Of a stretch of 64,000 bases of DNA, positions 54,552-61,617 are shown piece by piece. The stretch comes from Gracilariopsis chorda (Eukaryota; Rhodophyta; Florideophyceae; Gracilariales; Gracilariaceae). Under the pieces are notes generated by a model, which was given only the letters and a program-made list of their open reading frames with translations, was not told the origin of the DNA and did no database searches. The position numbers and the translations under genes were made by a program. Position 1 is the first letter of the stretch, and every line of letters begins with the position of its first letter. The DNA lies in contig NBIV01000269.1 of assembly GCA_003194525.1 (NCBI GenBank), positions 32,337-96,336 of the forward strand, given 5' to 3'.

Positions 54552-56201
54552 TCATCGCGAAGCAGTCATCCTCCGTGCCGGTCTGAGTATCTCCATCACA
54601 CGTCGATACATTTCTGGCTTTCGTTGCTGCTCATCTCCTGTATGTATGTCGCTACATAGCGCCTCCCAGTTGTCGACAGCGATTTTCTCTGGGTCTGCGC
54701 CTTGTTGGTATAGTGTGCCAACCAGACGTCGTAGCTCGGAGGGCGTGCTGTAGATCTGCACTGCTTCTTTAAATGCAATATCAAACTCGGATCCGTCCGC
54801 GAGCAGTCCGCTTACAATCGCAGTTTCACGATACGTTCCATACTGCTGTCCGTTGAAAGTCCTTGCGTCTTCATAAGAGCTCGAGCCGTGAATCATGAGC
54901 AGCAAGCGCAGAGCAAAGAGCTTAATGTCGGACGATGGAACACCTCTGATCCTTGCGACGCACTGCTCGTCTTCCGTGCGCTGTACCACGTACATGGGCG
55001 GATGGTATTCGTCTGTGGGCACCTGAGTGCTGTCTCCGTCGTACTGGTTAAGCACTTGGGCTTGAAGCGTGCGATACAATCGAACTTTTTCAAAGTACGA
55101 AAGGTGGTCGAGGTTCGCGTATGCTTCGGGCCTTGCAAATTATCTCTCCAGTGTAGACGGCTGCGATGAAGAAAGAAGCTGGTATGGACCTCTCAGCAGA
55201 AATGTGCGCTCTCCTTCCAAGTGAATGGCCAGTCGCTCTAGTTTTGGTACGATGTGAACATGTCGAAACTCGAAAATTCTCCAAGCTGCATTGACGGCGC
55301 CCACCACACGCGCTCGCATGTATGCACGAATGTCGTTCTGCACCTGCGGCTCTTGTTGCTGCTGGTTGTGTGTGCCTGTCTCATTAGCACCAGTCACATT
55401 GAGCACCACCTCCTGAGCTTTGGGGTGCTTAAACGCATATTTCATCAGATAAGCCATTGCGCCCCCTCCTTCCCTGCGTTCAAAGTTGATATGAGAGCGG
55501 TACTTCTTGGTCAGAGTTGGGTTGTACAGCACAATCTTGAGGTCATGTTGCCTTGTTCTCCGGTAGACCACGCGATTCGTGCCATCTTCAATGTACGTCT
55601 CCGGCACAATCATGTTGCGGTCGTATCCAAACTTGCAACGCCCAGCTCGATTCCGGCAATAGAGGGAGTGGTGGTGCCTGTGCATGGAACAAATAAGGGC
55701 ACGCAACGCGTCGTCTTCACCGGGAAGAGGAAGTTCTGCACGAATGAGCTTGTCGATCACATCAACGTCTTCAATCACGCCTTCTTCGAGCCACACGAGC
55801 ATGTAGTGATGAGGCACATTGCGCTCTTGAAACTCGAGCTTTGATGCAAGCCGCAAGCACTTCAATCCAAAGATGTGCTCCAATTTCTTCTCCAAGTCCT
55901 TCATGAAGTCGTTTGCGTACTGTTTGTACACCCTTGCAATCAGATCAGGTCGGTTAAACGGTCGATGGCGGTTAATCTGTGCCGTAAATGCGCTCCGATT
56001 GCTGGTATCCATACCAAGGCGCTGGATGTCCTCTCTCCAGATGTTCATGGTGATGGTGATTGTAATGAAAAGAGAAGGCGGTCCTCTCTGCGCTACGATC
56101 CCTTGTAAAACCATGCCCTTGTTCTTCCAGTACGCTGCTGAGTTGACGGAGTCATCGGGCAGAAATATACGTCCCATTTGTGCGAATTGTGATGGTGACA
56201 A
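54552..56201 (-). pseudogene. Helitron A-right Rep domain, one in-frame TAA
   Basis: Nearly identical to 31,141-32,790 at protein and DNA level. A TAC to TAA change at 55,140-55,142 splits it into 353 and about 200 codons. Only a handful of other differences are visible (Ala to Ser in LLSASQ, Pro to Thr in QYGPYR, Val to Met in YRRVVEI). Confidence 0.87.
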
Positions 56202-56402
56202 ATGAGCTGTTTGCTGTTATGCTTGCTGGAGCTCTTGCTCTTGTACAATACATGCCTGTTGTTCTCTCTCCAGGAAACGTAGTCGCATGTCCTCAACGGT
56301 TTTGTGCCTGCGGAGCATCCACATCTGCATTAACGGTCCACTGTTGAGGAGGATGTTGTCTGAGCACAAACGTTGCTTCGCGTTCTGAGCGCAGGTTAGC
56401 TT

Positions 56403-57972
56403 TCAGAGCTTCCAGTCGTTGACGCTGAGACCTGAGCTTTGCTGTGTGGAGTTCCTTGCATCCAGAAACAGGCCGATGTCAAACGGTTCGTGCTGATTCC
56501 CGTACGGGTAGAGAAGAGGGAAATTGCTCTTCTCTACAAGATTGGATGCCGGTTTTAGAAGTCGGTACCGAACTTGCGCATTGTTTTCGGCATTCGCAGT
56601 CGCCCTTGCTCCAGCAGCAGCAGCACTCGTCACTGCAGCGTGCTCTTCGTTTACGGTTCTTTCTACCAAGCGCGTTACCTGAGACTCCACTCGGTACAGG
56701 CCAGTCGGATCAACCAGGAGCGTTCTCATCATGGTTGGCCCCCCCACCTGAAACATCTTCAGGGAGAGGGCCAGCACCTGCATGAGGAGTACTGACTGTA
56801 GCACTTTGGGTTCCTTCGTATCCACGTACGACTTCTCCTTGTTCTGCTGCTTGCAAGCTGATATCCACGGCAGTCTCTGCATTTTGTTGTTGTTGTTGCT
56901 GTTGCGTGCTAAGCAAGGATCGGTAACGTTCGCGCACCACGTTTGGCTTCGGCTGGATCACATCATACAACTTGGGTACGATGTCTCTTACGTGGATGTC
57001 CTGAATGAACAGACGCAAATTGGCAGGCGCATAGTGAGAGGGATCTAAGGAAGGCGGACCGGTACCCCAGAGAAAGCCGTAGCGCGTGTTATTCTGGTTT
57101 TGGGTGGGCAGAGCGAGAGCTGCGGTGCCCTCAAGTCTGGGAAAGGAGAGACCGCCTCCCGTCACATACGCACATACGACATGTCCATGAACGCTTGCGT
57201 CGTCGCGAAGAGCGTATTAAAGTTGAGTAAATGGCTGTGACAGGCTCTCAGGCTATAAAGACTTCGAACCAACTCACTGCTATGCCTTCTGCGGAACATG
57301 ACGCCCCACCCTGACATTCTTTTCATTGCACAGCACACTCCATTGGTCTCTTTGCCAAGCCAAACGCATCGGCAGTACTTGCAGCTATGAATTCTCAATG
57401 TCCATTCCGGGTACAGGCAGGTGGAGAGCGTGTGTGCGTGCTCTCCGCATCTTCCGCATCGCCTTTGACCCGCAGTGGAAAGGGTCTCAAACTCTGGAAT
57501 GCTTGCCCGGATGGATGGATCATTCCAATCTTCATCAGCCGCGGTATCCCATGCATAGTACACGCGATACAGTCCTCGATCCGGACGTCCAGCACACTGC
57601 ATAATCGTCGTATCAAGCTGTTGCTGTGGCGGATGCTGTGGCTGGTGTGAGGGAGCCGGTGTGATCTCACCCTCTCCTACTTCCATCGGAATGGGCACCC
57701 GTTGTTCTTCCTGTTCAGCTTGTGGCAGCGCAGACTGCGGCAGCGGGTGTGAGGGAGTTTTAGGGGTTTTCTCATCCTCTTCCAGCTCCATCGAACTGGG
57801 CACCTGATGTTCTTCCTGTTCAGCTTGTGACAGCGCAGGCTGCGGAGGTGGGTGTGAGGGAGCTGGGGTGATCTCATCCTCTTCCACTTCCATTGGGACT
57901 GGCATTTGTTCTTTCTGTTGTTCAGCTTGTGGCAGAGCAGGCTGCTGTGGCGGCGGTGGTGACAGCGGTGGC
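56403..57972 (-). pseudogene. Helitron A-right N-terminal region, truncated
   Basis: 57,162-57,905 holds three MEVEEDE-type repeats and the Cys clusters CGRCGEHAHTLSTC and CKYCRCVWLGKETNGVCC. A second frame to 56,710 holds RYGFLWGTGPPSLDPSHY and VVRGYEGTQSATV. 56,403-56,760 holds RTLLVDPTGLYRVESQV. Coding similarity goes on to 57,972 and then stops at the telomeric repeat. Confidence 0.75.
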
Positions 57973-58318
57973 TTTAGGGGTTTTTAGGGGGTTTTTAGGG
58001 GATTTTAGGGGTTTTTTAGGGGTTTTTAGGGGTTATTAGGGGTTTTTAGGGGTTATTAGGGGTTTTTGGGTTTTTTAGGGGTTTTAGGGGTTTTTAGGGG
58101 TTTTTTAGGGGTTTTTAGGGGATTTAGGGGTTTTTTAGGGGTTTTTAGGGGATTTAGGGGTTTTTAGGGGTTTTTTAGGGGTTTTTTAGGGGTTTTTAGG
58201 GGTTTAGGGGTTATAGGGGTTTTTAGGGGTTTTTAGGGGATTTAGGGGTTTTTAGGGGTTTTTAGGGGATTTTAGGGGTTTTTAGGGGATTTTAGGGGAT
58301 TTTAGGGGTTTTTAGGTT
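57973..58318 (+). repeat. Telomere-type repeat array, about 35 units of TTTTTAGGGG
   Basis: Units parse as T(3-6)AGGGG. TTTTTAGGGG is commonest; variants are TTTAGGGG, TTTTTTAGGGG, ATTTAGGGG, ATTTTAGGGG, TTATTAGGGG and one TTTTTGGG. The G-rich strand reads 5' to 3' rightwards, so the chromosome end it capped lay to the right. T-number variation is typical of imprecise telomerase copying; A-for-T changes look like a variant template or slow decay. The left edge cuts a Helitron gene; the right edge meets a Penelope-like element. Confidence 0.85.
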
Positions 58319-58329
58319 GAAATGTTGCG

Positions 58330-58432
58330 GTGGGGATGTGCGGCGTCGCTTCGCGGTGAGGGAAAAGGAGGGAGGGGGGAGGAGGGAAAGGGAAGGGGGC
58401 GGGGAAGGGGAAAGGGAAGGGAGAGAGACGGC
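58330..58432 (+). other. G-rich tract next to the telomeric array
   Basis: About 100 bases that are almost pure purine, with many runs of three to six G (GGGAGGGGGG, GGGGGCGGGGAAGGGG). The G strand is the one continuous with the telomeric G strand. Quadruplex formation is likely. Copy 2 has the same tract with one G fewer. Confidence 0.7.
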
Positions 58433-58455
58433 TTAAGGCTTAGACAGTTGACTTG

Positions 58456-58491
58456 GGCAGAGCGCTTTCGTCTTTATGACTCATCAGTGCC
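58456..58491 (-). ncRNA. Type I hammerhead ribozyme, Penelope copy 1
   Basis: Minus strand, 5' to 3': stem I strand GGCA, core CUGAUGA, stem II GUC-AUAAA-GAC, core GAAA, very short palindromic stem III AGCGCU, cleavage base C at 58,460, then UGCC pairing with GGCA. All invariant core bases are present. Self-cleavage is expected between 58,460 and 58,459. Minimal type I hammerheads with tiny stem III are known from Penelope-like elements and may act as dimers. The outer part of stem I is not resolved by eye. Confidence 0.85.
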
Positions 58492-58547
58492 TCGGTTGGT
58501 GGTGAGGAGAGATGAGGGGAGAAGGGATTCCGCTAGGCGGGTAGCCC

Positions 58548-58554
58548 TTATATA
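58548..58554 (-). promoter_or_regulatory. TATA box in the Penelope terminal region, copy 1
   Basis: Minus strand reads TATATAAGGG, about 60 bases upstream of the ribozyme. Copy 1's own box would drive transcripts leftwards into the telomeric array; the equivalent box of copy 2 would drive copy 1. Confidence 0.5.
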
Positions 58555-58639
58555 GACCTATTCTACTCACTGCTCTACGTATTACAGCTATGACACCTAG
58601 GCCTTGCAGACCTTAAAGGACCTGCAGGACCCGCAGGAC

Positions 58640-60337
58640 TCAAAGGTCTTGCTGTATGTCATTGCTGGTGCCTTCCTTCGTTTGTTCCTTGCTCGATATG
58701 ATCGCCTTGGCCACCGTTTTGCCTCTTGAATGAATTAGCGTGTGGGGCCACTGTTCCTTGATGGCTGGCCAGATGTACTTCAATGTAGCATACTGGTACA
58801 GCCTTTTCCAAGCTTTCCTTGCGCCTGGATGGAATTGGCATGTCACAAATGGGCCTGGGTTGAACGGTTCCTTTTTCCTATCATTTTGAAGATAGGATTC
58901 CCGATCCTTATAGCTAACATACTTGATAGCTTCCTTTAGGTATTTCCTCGTGTACCCTCGTTGAGATAGCTTTCCAAAGAGAAAGGCTACCTTCCTTTTC
59001 CATACGTCTTCAGAGTTTGTGTTGCGGAGATAGCGAATCATTTCTCCTTTCACAATACCAATAAAGACGTGTTCCGGATGGTCTGATTTGCCATGGAGAT
59101 AAAGGAATTTTGAGATTGGTTTTGTATAAACCATCAAGTCAAGACGATTTTCCTTATAAAACCTTTTTCCTTTGTAGATTTCCAAATCAAGGTATACCGC
59201 TCTTCCAGGGCTTACTACATATGTGAGTGATAGGTTTGTTGAAGCGTTCAGGTATCCCAAAATTTTTTGGGGGTCACCTATGCTCCTTAGAATCATAAAC
59301 CCATCGTCAATATAGCGCCTCTGAAAGATGATATCCTTGGCAAATCTTCTGAAGATCGGTTGGAACTTGAAATACAGGTACAGATTGGCAAAAGCCGGAG
59401 CTACTGCTGTTCCTGTTGCTGTACCAGTTTCCTGCTTGTACGTCTTCCCGTCCACTGTTATGAAGTTGTTCTTCATAATGAAGCGTAGGACTTGAGCCCA
59501 GAAGAAGTTCTGGGTTTGGAAGATATGAGGCAAGCATTCCACCAGTGTTCTGCATGCATCATCGATGTCAATGTTAGGGTAACATCTTTCGACATCATAA
59601 GTAACGAAGATGCAGTCTTTGGGCAGATACAGCTGTTCCAATTGCCGCACGGCCTGTTTGCTGTTGACAGTGATAACTCTGATACTCTGTACAACCTCAT
59701 TCAGGACGGAGCTTAGCCTTTGAGATAAACCACTCAATATGAATGAACATTGAGCGGTTATAGGCCTGCTTCCAAGTGTGGACTTGTGGATCTTCGGAAG
59801 GATATAGAAGGGGTTGGGGCTTTGGCGTTCCTTAGCCTCATCCAAAATCAGTTCCCTTTCCTGTTGAGGTAGCTTACCTATTCTGGTAAGCCTCACAAGG
59901 TTACTGAAGATCTGCTCATAAGGAAATGAGTTCACTTCAGAGAATACACCCTTGCTTAACTCCCCCTCTACGAGGTTGGAGTATACCTCTTTGTGCATAA
60001 GCACCAGGCCTAGGTTCTTGTCTGATTCCTTCACAATCCAATTCTTCTTCCGGATGTATTCGAACCCTTTCTTTAAGATGCTAGAAAGGGCTCCGGGCTT
60101 CCTAGTTGAGTTCACCGATTCAACAGCTTCCCTCAGGTCCCTCAGAACCATTTCGGAGGTAGACTTAGGTAGCCCTTGTCCCGTCTTCTCGAGTTTCCCA
60201 GGAAGCTTGGAGATAGCTTCGTTGAGGCAGTCCTTGAGTGAAGTCCTTATGGCAAATCCACCACCAACAGAGAGAACTCTTCGTACACAGTACGGTACTT
60301 CTTCAATCGGGATGCCAATAGGAGTGTTGAACTTCAC
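58640..60337 (-). CDS. Penelope-type reverse transcriptase, copy 1
   Basis: 565 codons are listed from a GTG; the frame stays open upstream at least to about 60,445, overlapping the end of ORF1 in the -1 frame, so it may be made by frameshifting or has a different start. RT blocks: YILPKIHKSTLGSRPIT, YDVERCYPNID (Asp near residue 248), GTATGTAVAPAFANLYLYF, RYIDDGFMI (catalytic YIDD near residue 342; 59,303-59,314), then a Penelope-type thumb and FHPGARKAWKRL. The usual Penelope MGSPLSP is replaced by TGTAVAP. No endonuclease domain; the protein ends TSNDIQQDL. Relatives are telomere-associated EN-minus Penelope elements, themselves related to telomerase RT. Confidence 0.9.
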   Translation of the reverse strand: MKFNTPIGIPIEEVPYCVRRVLSVGGGFAIRTSLKDCLNEAISKLPGKLEKTGQGLPKSTSEMVLRDLREAVESVNSTRKPGALSSILKKGFEYIRKKNWIVKESDKNLGLVLMHKEVYSNLVEGELSKGVFSEVNSFPYEQIFSNLVRLTRIGKLPQQERELILDEAKERQSPNPFYILPKIHKSTLGSRPITAQCSFILSGLSQRLSSVLNEVVQSIRVITVNSKQAVRQLEQLYLPKDCIFVTYDVERCYPNIDIDDACRTLVECLPHIFQTQNFFWAQVLRFIMKNNFITVDGKTYKQETGTATGTAVAPAFANLYLYFKFQPIFRRFAKDIIFQRRYIDDGFMILRSIGDPQKILGYLNASTNLSLTYVVSPGRAVYLDLEIYKGKRFYKENRLDLMVYTKPISKFLYLHGKSDHPEHVFIGIVKGEMIRYLRNTNSEDVWKRKVAFLFGKLSQRGYTRKYLKEAIKYVSYKDRESYLQNDRKKEPFNPGPFVTCQFHPGARKAWKRLYQYATLKYIWPAIKEQWPHTLIHSRGKTVAKAIISSKEQTKEGTSNDIQQDL

Positions 60338-60381
60338 TTCGTTGGACTGGGAAGAGCGGGGCTTCCGTGGTCTAGTACGGT

Positions 60382-61227
60382 TTAGTTTGCTTTGGCGCCC
60401 CGTTCTGGAGCGCCTTGCCCGTTTTTCGACTTGTTCTTCTTGGACGGTCCGGCCTTGGATTTACCCTTACCCGGTTTAGGGGCTTTAGGGGTTTTAGGGG
60501 CTTTAGCTCCTTCCCTTGAGGGTTTTTTATTCCCTTTAGGGGTATCCTTGGCCTTCCCAGAGCGGAGAGCAGCTATCTCCTTCTTCATTGAATGGACCTC
60601 CTTGCGCAGCCGATCGACTCCTTCAGGAGCCTCCACTTCATCGGCCTCGGCAGCAGCATTCTTCAGGAGGTCCGCTGCTTTCTTCTCTCTGGTGACAAAG
60701 TCCTTGAAGACTGAAGCGACATCGTTATCCCTTTTCTGCTCCTGGAGTTGGTTTAGAAAGTTGGTCATATAGCGTTGGACCAGGGAGGGGATACCCGAGG
60801 GTTGGAGATCGTCAAGGAGTCCTGCGGCATAAGTGAGTGCCTCGTGGACTTTTTCCTTGGTGTCTTTGACGATCTGATCCTTCTCGGCCTGAAGCTGATT
60901 CACTTCTTTGTTTCGGAGTACGATGGCGACATCGAGTACATCCTTTGTGAATTTTTCAGCCAGGGAGTCAAACTTCTCACGGAATTCATTCGCCATGGTC
61001 GCTGGGATTTGTGGCATTCGCGGCGCCACAAACCCTTTCGGCAGCGTTCCATTTCGTCGATGTTCAGAGTGCTGATTCAGAACGACGCGGCGAGAGGCAA
61101 TCTTCTTCTCAATATCTTCTATCCGTTTGCCGAGGGGTGCAGTGACGGTGTGAAGGTGCTCCTCAATCGAGCTGTAAATCCCGTCGTTCGAAGCGGCGTT
61201 GGAAGCCGAACGGGTGCCGGGAGCCAT
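60382..61227 (-). CDS. Penelope ORF1: coiled-coil, Lys/Pro-rich tail, copy 1
   Basis: 281 residues from ATG 61,225-61,227, in a strong context (ACCATGG). The frame is open slightly further upstream without ATG. Residues about 20-60 and 190-225 are helical coiled coil (EEHLHTVTAPLGKRIEDIEKK; DRLRKEVHSMKKEIAALR). The tail is rich in Lys/Pro/Ala/Gly (KAPKTPKAPKPGKGKSK), resembling a nucleic-acid-binding histone-H1-like tail. It ends PERGAKAN. In Athena-type elements ORF1 proteins are coiled-coil and thought to chaperone RNA. The tail is encoded by telomere-like DNA (next entry). Confidence 0.75.
   Translation of the reverse strand: MAPGTRSASNAASNDGIYSSIEEHLHTVTAPLGKRIEDIEKKIASRRVVLNQHSEHRRNGTLPKGFVAPRMPQIPATMANEFREKFDSLAEKFTKDVLDVAIVLRNKEVNQLQAEKDQIVKDTKEKVHEALTYAAGLLDDLQPSGIPSLVQRYMTNFLNQLQEQKRDNDVASVFKDFVTREKKAADLLKNAAAEADEVEAPEGVDRLRKEVHSMKKEIAALRSGKAKDTPKGNKKPSREGAKAPKTPKAPKPGKGKSKAGPSKKNKSKNGQGAPERGAKAN
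60475..60506 (+). repeat. Telomere-like tract inside Penelope ORF1, copy 1
   Basis: Plus strand reads TTTAGGGG, C, TTTAGGGG, TTTTAGGGG, C, TTTAG. In the element RNA this is CCCCUAAA-type sequence, complementary to the telomeric G strand. It encodes the KAPKTPKAPK part of ORF1. Copy 2 has it at 63,452-63,483. Confidence 0.8.
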
Positions 61228-61283
61228 GGTAAAGGGTGGCGGATGGCTGAGAAGAGACTGGCGACGGCAACTGTCCCGCAAAA

Positions 61284-61296
61284 GGGGTTTTTAGGT
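61284..61296 (+). repeat. Single telomeric unit between the two Penelope copies
   Basis: GGGGTTTTTAGG lies between the 5' end of copy 1 (CCCGCAAAA) and the 3' end of copy 2 (TTGAAATGTTGC). The array before copy 1 ends with the same AGGGGTTTTTAGG. So each copy was joined to telomeric sequence, or carries this unit at its RNA 3' end. Confidence 0.85.
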
Positions 61297-61433
61297 TGAA
61301 ATGTTGCGGTGGGGATGTGCGGCGTCGCTTCGCGGTGAGGGAAAAGGAGGGAGGGGGAGGAGGGAAAGGGAAGGGGGCGGGGAAGGGGAAAGGGAAGGGA
61401 GAGAGACGGCTTAAGGCTTAGACAGTTGACTTG

Positions 61434-61469
61434 GGCAGAGCGCTTTCGTCTTTATGACTCATCAGTGCC
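61434..61469 (-). ncRNA. Type I hammerhead ribozyme, Penelope copy 2
   Basis: Identical to 58,456-58,491, same core CUGAUGA, GAAA and stem III AGCGCU. Cleavage expected between 61,438 and 61,437. Being upstream of copy 1, it would trim the 5' end of a copy-1 transcript. Confidence 0.85.
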
Positions 61470-61525
61470 TCGGTTGGTGGTGAGGAGAGATGAGGGGAGA
61501 AGGGATTCCGCTAGGCGGGTAGCCC

Positions 61526-61532
61526 TTATATA
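61526..61532 (-). promoter_or_regulatory. TATA box upstream of Penelope copy 1
   Basis: TATATAA on the minus strand about 300 bases before the ORF1 ATG of copy 1 and about 60 bases before the ribozyme. A start about 30 bases downstream, near 61,500, would place the ribozyme at the RNA 5' end. Confidence 0.55.
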
Positions 61533-61617
61533 GACCTATTCTACTCACTGCTCTACGTATTACAGCTATGACACCTAGGCCTTGCAGACCTTAAAGGACC
61601 TGCAGGACCCGCAGGAC

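Larger units (their letters stand above)
52783..57972 (-). mobile_element. Helitron A, right copy, inverted and truncated by telomeric repeat
   Basis: Collinear with 29,489-34,570 in opposite orientation: 3' hairpin near 52,783-52,818, helicase, Rep, N-terminal region. Identity is uneven: a few differences between about 54.1 and 56.27 kb, but roughly 8-15% outside. The N-terminal coding region stops abruptly at 57,972, where telomere-type repeat starts. The left copy continues at the equivalent point (29,489), so this one has lost its 5' end. Confidence 0.9.
58319..58639 (-). repeat. Terminal (pseudo-LTR) region of Penelope copy 1
   Basis: Repeated at 61,297-61,617 upstream of copy 1, so copy 1 is bracketed by two such regions like the pLTRs of Penelope elements. 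Contains from RNA 5' to 3' a TATA box, the hammerhead ribozyme, then a strongly C/U-rich (plus-strand G-rich) tract up to the telomeric junction. Confidence 0.75.
58319..61283 (-). mobile_element. Penelope-like element copy 1, telomere-attached, endonuclease-deficient type
   Basis: Minus-strand element with its 3' end on the telomeric array: 3' region with hammerhead ribozyme and TATA box (58,319-58,639), RT (58,640-60,337 and upstream), ORF1 (60,382-61,227). The repeat period to copy 2 is 2,978-2,979 bp. Known EN-minus Penelope elements (Athena, Coprina) join G-rich overhangs in exactly this orientation, because the overhang primes cDNA from the RNA 3' end. No GIY-YIG nuclease follows the RT. 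Confidence 0.88.

Noticed and set aside
54888-56205. Open frames on the plus strand opposite Helitron A-right Rep (and the equivalent on the left copy), up to 196 codons
   Set aside because: They are antisense shadows: mirrored exactly in both copies with no domain or start context.
57973-58318. A simple microsatellite or CRISPR-like array
   Set aside because: Units of 8-11 bases with variable T number and constant AGGGG, no spacers; position between a truncated gene and telomere-type retroelements favours telomeric origin.
60392-60772. Hydrophobic 126-codon plus-strand frame as a membrane protein
   Set aside because: Exact antisense of the Lys/Pro-rich ORF1 tail, which yields Leu/Phe/Gly when read backwards.
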